Made by a program: the position numbers and the translations under genes. This document shows positions 10,852 to 23,310 of a stretch of DNA of 64,000 nucleotides, in pieces. How positions within the stretch are numbered: the stretch's first letter is position 1; every line of letters begins with the position of its first letter. The notes under the pieces were generated by a model. That model was not told the origin of the DNA, ran no database searches, and was given only the letters and a program-made list of their open reading frames with translations. The DNA lies in NCBI GenBank assembly GCA_030737875.1, contig CM060926.1, positions 315,368,922 to 315,432,921 on the forward strand, in the 5' to 3' direction. The stretch is from Allium sativum. Taxonomy: Eukaryota; Streptophyta; Magnoliopsida; Asparagales; Amaryllidaceae.

Positions 10852-11312
10852 GCTACTTAAAGTTGTGCTTTGATCATCAACCACAAGGCTGTGATATTCA
10901 ACAAAAGCCATGATCTATGCATCTCAGTATGTCACATTGTCAGTCCATACCATACTATTGATTTCCGCCAATATATAACCTCTAAGCTCGTATGTCTCAG
11001 ACAATGGTGTTAAGCAAGAGAATAAATTCTCCACCACCAAATAGATATATATTAAGCAGAGATCAACGAATACAGCATAAAGGAATATAATGTCAGACAC
11101 ACCATCCATTTGCAAGTCCGTTCTAGATTTGAACGAAACCGGAGGCACCTTATTCCTAGTCTCATATGTCCAATACAGGAGAGAGGCCCTCACATATCTG
11201 AAAAATCAACAAGTACATCCAGACAACTACCACTATAACTCCTTCATGGGAGCTACCCAAATCCAATGCATCAGTAGTAATCCATTCGATGTGAAGATTG
11301 TCGGTCATGCAT
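10852..11312 (-). mobile_element. Left remnant of an older X-family LTR
   Basis: Similar to 12410-12840 of the X LTR in the same orientation, sharing 'gtgctttgatcatcaaccacaa', 'cctctaagctcgta' and 'agcaagagaataaattctcc'. It continues at 26435 on the far side of the X element and ends in the 5-bp target TGCAT. On its left it was cut by the Tekay element. Confidence 0.75.
11308..11312. repeat. Target site duplication TGCAT, left copy
   Basis: TGCAT directly precedes the outer end of the X element. The same five bases directly follow its other end at 26430-26434. Confidence 0.85.
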
Positions 11313-14276
11313 TATAACAATCCGAACTTCCCCGTAAAGGAAAGCCCGGATTGAGATGAGAACAACACACATCGGAACGCAAACAGAGGAATATTTCATT
11401 ACTTATTACAACAATTCCATCAAAATAATAGAATATATGAATGAATATTACACAATTCAAAAATATTGAGATTTAAATTACATTTAAATACATAGCAGCG
11501 GAAAAATAATACAAAACGTAACTGAAAGAAATATGCGGATACAGAGTTTTCCGAATATCACTCAGCTATAAACCAAGATCCTGTGAATATAATATCAGCA
11601 AAACAAAAACTACTAGCTGCCCGTGCGGAGAGTTTAGGTTAAAACAATAAACTCCAGGTCAGTCATGTGACTAGTGTGAGAACTAAAACAGTTATTAATC
11701 TTTATTTTTAAAGTTAATCAAGGGACCACGCCGTATAACATGGAACGGGTTTCCTCCCAAGAATACCAATGCATAAAACAAACAGCGCAAAGCTAAATAA
11801 AGAAAAATGAAGCTATTATAAGACCCAGTCCCATCACACAATGGAACACAAACCGGAGGATAGGGTTTTACCTTATAATAGCTAAAGAATGCTTGATACG
11901 TTTAAAAACAGATTATTTTGATATTACCGTAAGTGTATAGTGTCAAAACAATTTCAATCATAAGTATCAATTATAGACGGCATAGCTACCGTCTACTATG
12001 TCGCCATACTAGGTTCTACAAATAAAACTGAATTATCACGTATTGGAAATTGGATTTCCGTCATGAGTCGAGGCAAGGAGCAAGCTTCTCTCCGTTCGAG
12101 ACACTCTAGCAAGTGTCTCAGGACCACACACAGCGATCCTTGGAACCTCAAAGGCCGGTCCTCTCTTACTTTTGAGGATTGGCAATTCCTGAACACACGT
12201 TTCCCGGTCCTATAGGACCTATATCCGAGGAGCCTCGCATCCAACAACCACACAGGTAAAAAGTATATAAATGTCAGGGCCGGTAGGTCACAAACATCAC
12301 CCATAGCTAGAAAGAAACGTCATGTACTCCTTGGGTCCTTATCCCGTTTTTGACTCATACCGAGGTGTGAGGCTCGCGAATTAACGCTATACACAAAGCT
12401 ATGCCACACAGGTCGTGCTTTGATCATCAACCACAAGACTTTGCTTTTCAATAGAAGCCTTGATCATCTACCACTTAGGCATGCCACACAGGCAATTCAT
12501 GCCATGCGATTGATATCTATCGATATATAGCCTCTAAGCTCGTACGTCTCAGAGAAGGGCGTTAAGCAAGAGAATAAATTCTCCACCGCAAAACAGATAT
12601 ATGTTTAATAGAAATCAATCACATAGAATAAAATCCAATGTCAGACACACAGTCCATTTACAAGTTCGTTCTGGGTCTGATCGAAACTGGAGGAACCTTA
12701 TTCCTCGCATATCCGTCGATCTCTAAGTACGCCTGGACGATTTCCAACTTATTCCCTAATCTTGGGTGTACAGCCCAATCAAGATTGTCAGGAATCAACA
12801 AAACGACGTGAAGACCCCCAGTCTTCAACCACCATCTTCACCTTTGATATATCGTCGAATCGGTTATTCAGAATGGGTATAAACCCAGCCTTTCTGAATA
12901 ACCCGCGTATAAAATAAACAAGTGTTACACAAACGCAACATACGCCTCATTCCAATTCATAATACTCTTTTATTCAAATTTTCACATTCTTAGGGAAAGG
13001 TTCCCATTAATTTTATTAAAGATAAATTCTTCTAAATTTATTTTTTAATCTTCCTTTGGATATCATTTCAAACCATGTTAAGGTTTTCCAAACTAGTCGG
13101 GATTAGCGAACCACACCAAAATAATTATTTTATTTCCCGATCCCAACCTATTCATCCCATGGAGCAAAACTGGTAATACTTCATATCTAACACCACGGTG
13201 TTATTGGTAAATATTAATTATCATTTCACGTTCAAATCTAATTAAAGATTTAACTATCGCTTTGGAGCAAAACTGGTGATACTCCATTCTCGATCACTTT
13301 AATATAATTAAAGATTCATTAAAACTCCACTTAGTTTTAATCTTCCCAAAAATAAATATCCTGTCTTTAGCTGGGTTAAAGAACCAATGTCATCAAAAAC
13401 ACGGCTCACGATAAACCCAAAATCACTTTCCATTGTTAATCGGGTTAAAGAACATGTGTTATTCAAAACACGGCTCATGATAAACCCTAAAAACCAATTT
13501 AAATTCAATTCCAATTAAATACTAATTAACTGGACAATTTCACTAAATCTTAATTAAAAGATTTATTCTTTTCTAAACTGGGTTAAGGAACAGTGTTATT
13601 TAAGACACCATTCACGACGAACCCAAAATCCCATTTGATATTAAATACAAGGCTCTGAACAGAAAATATATCGGCTTATATTCAATATCAAATTTTGAAA
13701 CCAAAAAATATCGTATTGGAAATAACGATATAAATATATATCTTTCAAATTTCCACAACCATATCTATATAATCACGAAATCCAACATCGAAATATTCCG
13801 AAGATAATTTCGATTCAAATCCATTCCAATTTGTATATTGGAAGTTCTGATTATTTTAAAACCACTTCAAATCCAATTTATTTATTCAAAAACATTGGAT
13901 TATAATTCTAGTTCATAACTAGTTCATTTCGATAAAAATATATTTTTATCCTTACAAATGTGGAATTTTTCAGCCCAGTTCTTTCCAATTCATATATTAT
14001 GATTTTACACAAATTATTAATATTTTTAATAATTTTATCAAGGCCCTTACAGTCGGTTTTCAATAACGGCCACCGAACTGCACTTACAGCAACCTTTTAC
14101 AAATTTGATTTGGATATAATTCCAATTTCTAATATTCATTGGAAAGCTCTTTTCGATATGAACATAACGGTTCCGGTTTTAGAAGGATCCGATGGTCGGA
14201 TCTCCCGCAACGTCAATTCGAAGCCAATGGTTGAAATTTGAAAACTGCCGTGGCGCGGCGCGTTCTATTCAAGCCA

Positions 14277-14277
14277 T

Positions 14278-14311
<34 letters not shown>

Positions 14312-14316
14312 TATAT
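14277..14316. repeat. (AT)n microsatellite in X LTR
   Basis: About 40 bp of almost pure AT, directly next to the conserved 'ggcttgaatagaacgcgc' block (minus strand). The same place holds (AT)n in the other X copies (885-910, 52715-52752). Confidence 0.9.
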
Positions 14317-14569
14317 ACTTCGTCATTTTCAATTCAAAACGTATTTTATAAATCGTTTTAAATTTATTTTCAAAACAAATTCAACTTCATATTCAATTTT
14401 AAATCAAAATTGAATATGTCGTATCATTAATATATAAATGATAATATTTTCAAAACGTTGTATTTTAAAATCACTTCTTTTTCTGTATTCATTATAAGAA
14501 CGAATATAATCGATATAAATATAGTTCGCGTCAAAATGGCGCAAATCTAATCAACACGGCTTTATATAT

Positions 14570-14800
14570 TTCAATAACTTCGTTATTTTATTCAACACAT
14601 GAATATATACTTTATTCAACACATGAATATTTATTAATTCTTACTTACAATAAAAATATGAATTTTATTGTATAAATATTTTATTCAACACATGAAGAGT
14701 TTCAACACATAAATAGTTTCAACATATGAATAGTTTCAACACATGAATATTTTCAATACATGAATATTGTCAACACATGACTATTTATTCTACTCAACAC
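14570..14800. repeat. Tandem array, unit like TCAACACATGAATAT
   Basis: Roughly ten imperfect copies of 'ttcaacacatgaatat' at 14-30 bp spacing. The 5' LTR keeps only two or three units near 25008-25045 because of a deletion. It occupies the same LTR slot as the arrays at 378-690 and 51690-52080. Confidence 0.85.
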
Positions 14801-15509
14801 ATGAATCTTTATTTTATAACATTCTTTATTTTTCAAATTGGAATGAGGCTCAATCAATTACCATATAATGTTAATTATATGGATTCCATACAACACAGGT
14901 ATATAATAGCAACGATAAATAATCAACCATCATCCAAAGTGCACCGCACAACTGCATAAGCATTAAATATAACTAATTGACGCTTATACAGTCTGTCAAT
15001 CAAACGATCGACATACCACTAAACAATTGGGATTAGTGTACGTCGAATATCGTCCCAACACCCGTGTGAGGTTTCAAATCAATAAACACAGATATTTATT
15101 TTTGGCAGCTGGGCGATGTGTAGAATTTATCGTCCCAATCAATATCCTTCAAATAGGTGTACATAAACAAATCATCTGATTTGTAATTGGATATTTATTT
15201 ATTCACATTCACGTTAAATTTATATTTTTAACGATAAACCATTTATTTCAACACATGAATATTTATTTTCATTCATTCCTCGTCACAATCAATTTTCACC
15301 AACAACAAAATCAAACAAGTCATCCATGGTCTGTGGACAATGGGTGTCAGGTGCTGCTAAGCACCGTCTGCATCCTAGTATATAACTTTAACTAGAAAAC
15401 AGGATTTAAATTGAGAAGTTCTCACCGATAAGCTAAACCAAACGCCGCGACTCTTCATATGTAGGAAATCTTCGCCGTTCTCGCCTTTTGTCACTTTCGT
15501 TGTCCGTAG

Positions 15510-16000
15510 CCACTACATATATAAAAATCACATTTTTATATTCTCTAGTATATAAAAATCATATTTTTATAACGCTACTATATAGATAAAAATTCTATTT
15601 TTATAACGGTGTTCACATAATAAAGATCATATTCTTATCGCTTTATCCCAACAAATAAAAATCATGTTTTTATTTCTACTTCATATATTTTTACAACGCT
15701 TCCTTCTATATAAAAATTATATTTTTATATCTCTGTTTCTTATATAAAGATCGAATTTTCATTTCGCTTCATATATAATAAAAATCGAATTTTTATCGTT
15801 ACTTCATAAATATAAAAATCTAGTTTTTACATAGCTAAAAATTATATTTTTACTTTGTCACTTCAACAATAAAAATCGAATCTTTATACACGCTACTACA
15901 TAGATAAAAAAATATCCTTTTTCTATATAAAAATCTCGCCTTTTTCTATATAAAAAATCTAAACTTTTTCCATCTTGTTTAAATATGTAAAAACTGAAAT
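15510..16000. repeat. Array of short hairpin units (AAAAATC..ATTTTTAT)
   Basis: About a dozen units of 30-45 bp of the form 'tataaaaatcatatttttat', each a short inverted repeat around AAAAAT/ATTTTT, separated by 'cgcttc' or 'actac' spacers. Matching units are at 51230-51430 in the + strand solo LTR. Confidence 0.85.
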
Positions 16001-16079
16001 TTTTCCATCATTCAAATACTAATTTCCTTAAACAAATAAAAATAAATAGCTACATAAAATAAAATAAAACTTACATTCA

Positions 16080-16345
16080 GTTTTTGGGATGGGAGAGGCC
16101 TCTGACGGGCTCGGAGAGGCTTCAGGTGGCGGTGGGTGGTGTGTCGATGCCTGAGGCAGCGGATCCGAGCTGAGTTGGATAGGGTTCTTCGGGTTTGGGG
16201 GTTTTGGCAGCGGGGGGAAGGAGAGAAGGGGCGGAGAAGGAAGGGAAGATCGGAGGGGGTGGATCCGGGGTGAGGCGCCATCGACGGAGGTGGCGGGTGG
16301 CGGTGGACGATGGAGGTGAGGGCGCCGCAATCGATTTGAAGAAAA
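16080..16345 (-). other. GC-rich leader patch inside X LTR
   Basis: A clear GC rise in an AT-rich LTR, just downstream (minus strand) of an AT-rich 'tttaaatat' stretch near 16390-16410 that could hold the promoter. The 5' LTR has the same patch at 25205-25450, and the solo LTR has a C-rich counterpart at 50560-50820. This looks like the transcribed leader of the element. A 141-residue Pro-rich frame here differs between copies and is not credible. Confidence 0.5.
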
Positions 16346-17304
16346 AGGGGGGCATCGGATTTTTACAGGGAATGGGAAAGGGGTTGGGATATTTAAATAT
16401 ATATATTTTAATAATTTAATATATATTTTTTTACATAAGATTTGACTTTTCATTCGACTACCAAACGAGACCCAACGACTATCGCCGATAGCTAATTACC
16501 CTCATTCCGAACACAATGGGATATGTATCGTAAGGCAGTTCGGCTGTTTCGATCAGTTTCCATCAAAATCAAAATATAAATCTATATATTGAATTTGAAC
16601 GCACATTTCAATTTACCGGGGCAACATACGAACTCCAAAAATTCTAGAAAAATTATTTCTAGCTTCGTATTGACAATACGGTCCTAACTACACTAATTTC
16701 ATCGAATTCTGAGACCGTTTGAAAAATGGCCATTTTTCCAGTCGATTAAAATCAACTGAAACTAGTCAAACGCGTTTTCCTTTGCCACGCTCACATATTG
16801 ATTCGAAAAATTACGAATTTTAAAACCTAGCAATAATTTGACATCACGGATCCAAAAAAAGTGGTTTCGTCGAAAACCGAGGTCGTTTGCAAAATTTCCA
16901 CTTTTAAGGGCCAGAATTCCATAGCGACTATTTTGAATTTTCAACTAGACGTAACTTTTTATTCCCGTTATGAAATCTCAATTTTTCGGATTCATTGGAA
17001 AGATATTCTAAATAGATTCTAATATTTTTGGTTTCGCTAAAATACGATTTATTTTGAATCCTGCACATTCATTTGAAATTCGAAATTGAATTTTCAAACT
17101 ACCGTGCCATTTTCAATTCCTTTTATAATTTAAAATAAATATTTATATTCTAATGTCGATCTACATAAATATATACGTTCTAATTCTATTCAAATTAAAT
17201 TTCTCATTGTCATTATTTAAAATAATTTATTTTATATATTCAAAATTCACTAAAATTGCCAAAATAAAAAATTTAAATTGGCTTAGAATTTTCGGGTTGT
17301 TACA

Positions 17305-17316
17305 ATCTCCCCCACT
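17305..17316 (-). other. Polypurine tract of element X
   Basis: The minus strand reads AGTGGGGGAGAT immediately before the LTR start TGTAACAACCCG. Confidence 0.9.
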
Positions 17317-18310
17317 TAAAACTTTTCGTCCCCGAAAAGGAACGAAGCTGAAAGTTGTTTTACTAATCAACTCAACTTCCATTTTTTTCATTACGGCTTA
17401 AGTTCTTCAACTTTTCAGTTTCTAAGAACCTTTCAAATTTTTCAAAAATTTGGCTAACACCCTAAATTTTCGAAAAATTTCGCCATAACCTCCCCTGCAC
17501 TGGGAGCTTCGGGATATTTCAAATAGCCTCCCATGGCCCTCACCAATCCAAAAGAAAAAGAAAAAGCTAAGCGGCTAGCCAATCGGCTCATAAAATCATG
17601 AAAACCCCAAGAAATACAATAAATATGTACCTATTTGTCGGGCAAACAATTTTATTCTTCTGCTCTAGCCTCCTTGCTATGACCTGTTCAATAGACATAC
17701 ATGTATATGCATGCATTTCCAAACAATTTTCAATACAGTTCAATATTTGATTCAATTTGGCCTAAATGGTTAAAAATATAAAATAAATAAACAAACAACA
17801 CAACCGTCAATCAATTAGTTGTTTATCTTTTCAAATTCATAACTTTGATACATATACAGAAAATCGTGTTTTTGATGCCAAATCACAACAATAAACCTAT
17901 CTGATTTTGGTTCTCACACCATTCTAATGGAAATATATAGATATCCTACTTTTGAAACTCGAAAATAAATACTGGTGATGGCGCGCCGTCATCAGAATCA
18001 TGTCCAGGCGACTAGAGTACGATTCTATATCTATCCAATATATTAAAATTTCGAATATACGTTCATGGCGCGTATATGCAAAATATTTATATATTCGATT
18101 GTCCAAATTCAATACAAATAAAATATTCAAATACGTATACTTGAATTTAACTTTCAAAACAAAATTTGTTTAACACTCTTCACACTCGTTCTAGGACACT
18201 ACTGATCCCATCTCTAACGAGTTATTCTCATTGGATATTACTAATCCAATCTCTGATGAATTCTTTCGTTTGGTTCTAATATGTCTTGTTCTCGAGCTCT
18301 GTAAACCAAA
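17317..18310 (-). other. Non-coding interior of element X
   Basis: About 1 kb with no open frame of note and no recognisable gag or pol motif beyond the gggacgaaaag block next to the PPT, a relic of the pol 3' end. Everything between PBS and the pol tail seems to have been lost and replaced by AT-rich filler. Confidence 0.7.
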
Positions 18311-18322
18311 GCTCTGATACCA
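18311..18322 (-). other. Primer binding site of element X, tRNA-iMet type
   Basis: TGGTATCAGAGC on the minus strand, 3 bp from the inner end of the 5' LTR at 18326. Confidence 0.93.
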
Positions 18323-21061
18323 CGCTATAACAACCCGAACTTCCCCATAAAGGAAAGCCCGGATTGAGATGAGAGCAACACACATCGAAACGCAAACAGA
18401 AGAACACTTCATTGCTTATTACAACAATTCCATCAGAATACTAGAATATACAGAGTATGAATGAATATTCCACATTTCACAAATATCAGAGATTTAAATT
18501 GCATTTAAATACATAGCAGCGGAAAAATAATACAAAACATAACGGAAAGAAATACGTGGATACAGAGCTTTCCGAATATCGCTTCAGCTATAAACCAGGA
18601 TCCTGTGAATATAGTATCTGCAAAACCAAAACTACTAGCTGCCCGTACAGAAAATAAGGGCACCCAGATTTTAGGTTAAAACAATAAACTCCAGGTCAGT
18701 CATGTGACTGGTGTGAGAACTAAAACAGTTATTAATCTTTATTTTTAAAGTTAGGTAAATCAAGGGACCACGCCGTATAACACGGAACGGGTTTCCTCCC
18801 AAGAATACCAGTGCATAAAACAAACAGCGCAATGCTAAATAAAGAAAAATGAAGCTATTATACGACCCATGTCCCATCACACAATGCAGCGCAAGCCGGA
18901 GGATAAGGTTTTACCTTATAACAGCCAAAGAATGCTTGATACGTTTAAAAACAGATTATTTTGATATTACCATAAGTGTATAGTGTCAAAACAATTTCAA
19001 TCATAAGTATCAATCAAAGACGGCATAACTACCATCTACTATGTCACCATACTAGGTTCTACAAGTAAAACCGAATTATCACGTATTGGAAATTGGATTT
19101 CCATTATGAGTCGAGGCAAGGGGCAAGCTCATCTCCATTCGAGACACTCTAGCAAATGTCTCAAGACTACACACAGCGATCCTTGGAACCTCCAAAGTCG
19201 GTCCTCTCTTACTTTTGAGGATTGGCAATTCCTGAACACACGTTTCCCGGTCCTATAGGACCTATATTTGAGGCGCCTAGCATCCAACAACCACACAGGT
19301 AAAAAGTATATAAATGTCAGGGCTGGTAGGTCACTAACATCACCCATGGCTAGAAAGAAACGTCATGCACTCCTTGGGTCCTTACCCCGTTTTTGACTCA
19401 TACCGAGGTGTGAGGCTCGCGAATTAACGCTATACACAAAGCTATGCCACACAGGTCGTACTTTGATCATCAACCACAAGACTTTGCTTTTCAATAGAAG
19501 CCTTGATCATCTGCCACTTAGGCATGCCACACAGGCAATTCATGCCATGCAATTGATATCTATCGATATATAACCTCTAAGCTCATACGTCTCAGAGAAG
19601 GGCGCTAAGCAAGAGAATAAATTCTCCGCCGCCAAACAGATATATATTTAATAGAAATCAATCACACAGAATAAAGTTCAATGTCAGACACACAGTCCAT
19701 TTACAAGTTCGTTATGGGTCTGAACGAAACCGGAGGAACCTTATTCCTCGCATATCCGTCGATCTCCAAGTACGCCTGGACGATTTCCAACTTATTCCCT
19801 CATCTTGGCTGTACAACCCAATCAAGATTGTCAGGAATCAACAAAACGACGTGAAGACCCCCGGTCTTCAACCATCGTCTTCACCTTCGACATATCGTCG
19901 AATCGGTTATTCAGAATGGGTATAAACCCGGCCTTTCTGAATAACCCGCGTATAAAATAAACAAGTGTTACACAAACACAACATAGACCTTATTCCAATT
20001 TAGAATACTCTTTTATTCAAATTTTCACATTCTTAGGAAAGGTTCCCATTAATTTTATCAAAGCTAGATTCTTCTAAATTTGTTCTTTAATCTTCCTTTG
20101 GATATCATTTCAAACCATGTTAAGGTTTTCCAAACTAGTCGTGATTAGCGAACCACACCGAAGTAATTATTTATTTTATTTCCCAATCCAAACCTATTCA
20201 TCCCATGAAGCAAAACTGGTAATACTCCATATCTAACACCACGGTGTTATCGGTAAATATTAATTATCATTTCACGTTCAAATATAATTAAAGATTTAAC
20301 TATCGCTTTGGAGCAAAACTGGTGATACTCCATTCTTGATCACTTTAATCTAATTAAAGATTCATTAAAACTCCACTTAGTTTTAGTCTTCCCAAAAATC
20401 AATATCCTGTCTTTAACTGGGTTAAAGAACCAATGTCATCTAAAACACGGTTAACGATAAACCCAAAATCACTTTCCATTGTTAATCGGGTTAAAGAACA
20501 TGTGTTATTCAAAACCCAGCTCACGATAAACCCTAAAAACAGATTTAAATTCAATTCCAATTAAATACTAATTAACTGGACAATTTCACTAAATCTTAAT
20601 TAAAAGATTTATTCTTTTCTAAACTGGGTTCAAGAACAGTGTTATTTAAGACACCATTCATGACGAACCCAAAATCCCATTTGATATTAAATACAAGGTT
20701 CTGAATAGAAAATATGTCGGCTTATATTCAATATCAAATTCTGAAACCAACAAATATCGTATTGGAAATAACGATATAAATATATATCTTTCAAATTTCC
20801 ACAACCGTATCTGTATAATCACGAAATCTGTAACAACCCGAATTTTAAACAACGTATTAAGATAAGAATCAAGGCAGAATTAAATTATAAAATTTGAATC
20901 AGGATAAATGGGTTGCGCCACTGCGTTTGTCTCGGAAAAATACGCGAAATAGAGTCCGAAATTTCGTAAATCGGAGTCCGTATGACCCCGTTAAGGCCCA
21001 ACGAAGTTTCACGAAAATTCAAATCCGAAAACAGATTTGAAATTCAGCCCAGAAAGAGAAG

Positions 21062-21077
21062 GCGGGAAAATTCCCGC
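21062..21077. promoter_or_regulatory. Near-perfect palindrome with E2F-like site
   Basis: GCGGGAAAATTCCCGC: two 7-bp arms around AA, with TTTCCCGC on the minus strand. It starts exactly 233 bp after the LTR start, the same spacing as in the minus-strand Tekay LTRs. Confidence 0.55.
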
Positions 21078-21091
21078 TAGACACACAGGGT

Positions 21092-21196
21092 GTCGACCCC
21101 TTGGTCGACCCCCCCTCCAGGGGGTCGACATGGGTGTCGACCCCTGGGTCGACCCCTCCCCAAGGGGTCGACATGGGTGTCGACCCCTGGGTCGAC
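21092..21196. repeat. Array of eight GTCGAC palindromes in CCCC/GGGG context
   Basis: Eight GTCGAC sites within 105 bp, embedded in repeating 'gtgtcgacccctgggtcgacccc' type units (written here in part). The flanking C and G tracts make larger imperfect palindromes. It is an expanded version of the three- or four-site cluster in the minus-strand Tekay LTRs. Confidence 0.9.
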
Positions 21197-21329
21197 CCCA
21201 CCCCCCTGTAGAACCCCGACCTGGTGCACCTGCTTGTCATGTTGGCTCTGTTTTGGAGGCTTGTGACGATTCTGGATGGCTTGGATTCGATCTAGGGTTA
21301 ATCCTATGGCCTAAAATGCTCCTAATCTC

Positions 21330-21338
21330 TATAAAAAG
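21330..21338 (+). promoter_or_regulatory. Candidate TATA box of the + strand Tekay LTR
   Basis: TATAAAAAG, the same 9-mer as in the minus-strand Tekay LTRs, about 500 bp from the LTR start. Confidence 0.6.
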
Positions 21339-21889
21339 ACCCCTAAGCCTACCCTAAACCCTCACAAATCACTCATGCCACGAAGTGCTGCCCAAATGCC
21401 AAGTGATCATGGCCTCCATCTCCAACTCCAAGAGACTATGCACTCAAATCAGATCCGAATCAAGGGGTGCGAGCTTGCTACACCAAATAGAGGCCAAATC
21501 AACGTTGCTACGACGATTTCACGACGGTTTTTCTTCAAAGGAGCCACCTTTCTTCGACAAGACGATTCATGCTCCTAAATCTCTAAGCCACGCTATGTAA
21601 GTTCTAGCTACTTCGAGATGTTAACGGTAGTTTAATGATGATATGGAATAAAATGTGATGTAACATGAGTATGTTAACCTATGTAAATCTAGTTTGCCCC
21701 TTTATCATGAACATATGACTTTGGGTTATGTTTTAGCAACTAAACCATGCTATTCATGTTGCATTGGACTTAGTTTGCCATGCAAGATTGGACCTTTACT
21801 TTTAGTATGATAGCATGAACACTTAGAGCCACTTTGACTTGTGAAATAGTTGCATAAATTGGACTTTGGGGCTTATGCATGTAAATGAA

Positions 21890-22160
21890 ACCAACCCCCT
21901 TATGATATCATGTTTATGTAAGGTCAAATCCCGTTATGACAACATGCAAGTTTGTAGCCAAATTTCCTATGATAATATGCAAGTTTGTGGCCAAATCCTT
22001 TATGACATTATGCATGCTTGTGACCAATCCCCTTTTATGTTATGCATGCTTATGGCCAATCCCTATATGACACTATTGTTCATGTTTTAAGGCCAAACCC
22101 CCTTATGATACCTTGCATGTTTGGAGCCAATCCCTTTTGTGGCATCGTGCATGTTTTGGG
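21890..22160. repeat. Minisatellite, unit like CCTTATGACATTATGCATGCTTGTGGCCAAT
   Basis: About seven imperfect units of 33-45 bp containing 'atgcatg', 'tgtggccaa' and 'ccttatga'. The unit above is a composite, not a literal string. Short open frames across it are products of the repeat. Confidence 0.8.
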
Positions 22161-22399
22161 GTCTACATGTAGTCATAGTATACCTTCTATGTTGACTCGC
22201 TTTTACTCAAGTGAAAACATGATTTGGGGTAGGATAGACAAACATGAGAATGACGCGAAAAACTTGACTTGAGGTTACATGTGAACACGACATGTAAGTT
22301 GAACCAAAATGGGGACATGACATGTGGGGTAAACATGGGACTTGAAACTAGACCTGTGTGGGTTGTAAGTGTAATATGACACTAGACCAAACATGAAAG

Positions 22400-22606
22400 T
22401 GGCCAACTCGAGGTTGGGTTGAGTTTGTAGCATAAATCTACCCGGACCCGCCCGGCTTAACTAGTGGCTACAAACAATAAGATCCAATGTGAGAAGTTGG
22501 TCATGTCGCGCTTAAGACCCGAGGTTAGACTAGGTTGTGATGTAAAACTACCCGGACCCGCCCGGCTTAACTAGTAACCACAACAAGGTATAATGTGAGA
22601 GGTTGA
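22400..22606. repeat. Duplicated module with CCCGGACCCGCCCGGCTTAA core
   Basis: Two copies (about 22400-22502 and 22516-22606) sharing 'acccggacccgcccggctta', 'ctagt' and 'aatgtgaga'. They align to the duplicated module of the minus-strand Tekay LTR at 8874-9092. Confidence 0.85.
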
Positions 22607-22637
22607 GAGTGCATTAATTAAATTAATGCCACATGAT

Positions 22638-23310
22638 AAGGTTAAGTAAATTTGACTAATGACACTTAACCGATATGACACGAATGGGTAGGTTAAGTGG
22701 GATCGGGCTTGATTTCTTAATGACACTTAACCATACAAGACAATTAGGGGATGGGGTTAAGTAATTCACGCTTAACTAATCCGACTTGGTAATTAGATGG
22801 GGTTAAGTAATTTAGACTTAACTAATCTAAACACGGTAATTAGATGGGGTTAAGTAACCTACACTTAACTAAGCTAAACACGGTACTTCGATGGGGTTAA
22901 ATTAAACACTTAACCAATCTAAACTTGGTAATTCAATGAGGTTAAGTAGCCAATACTTAACCAACTTAACAAGATAATTTAATGGGGTTAAGTAACTTAT
23001 ACTTAACCAATTATACATGATGTTTTGATGAGGTTAAGTAACCTATACTTAACCAATCTAATATGCGGACCTGATAGGGTTAAGTTATAAGACCTTTTAA
23101 ATATACTTAACCATTATAATACGATTAGTGGATGGGGTTAAGCTAACCTATACTTAACCAATCCGACTCGATAATTCGATGAGGTTAAGATAGTCTGTGC
23201 TTAACCAATCTAACACGATAGCCTGATAGGGTTAAGATAAACAAATACTTAACCAAATTGACTTGATGATTGAATAGGGTTAAGTCATGAGCTTCTTGGT
23301 ATAATTAACC
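22638..23310. repeat. 46-bp minisatellite of GGTTAAGT...ACTTAACC units
   Basis: About 14 units, most spaced 46 bp apart (for example 22984, 23030, 23076). Each has GGTTAAGT followed by ACTTAACC, so every unit can fold as a hairpin. The other Tekay LTR has only a few such inverted motifs (8640-8850), so the array has expanded here. Confidence 0.9.

Larger units (their letters stand above)
11313..17304 (-). mobile_element. 3' LTR of element X (5992 bp)
   Basis: On the minus strand it runs from TGTAACAACCCG at 17304 to CGGATTGTTATA at 11313. The last bases have changed from the expected TGTTACA to TGTTATA, as they have in the other LTR. It contains two tandem-array zones (14570-14800 and 15510-16000), an (AT)n run (14277-14316) and a GC-rich patch (16080-16345). 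The proline-rich open frames over that patch are not supported as genes. Confidence 0.88.

Noticed and set aside
16028..16453. Proline-rich protein gene
   Set aside because: Lies over the GC-rich leader patch of the X LTR; the reading frame is not kept in the other LTR copies (25158-25478, 50560-50820).
22638..23310. CRISPR-like array (even spacing of repeats)
   Set aside because: Plant nuclear retrotransposon context; the spacers are themselves related, so it is a minisatellite.
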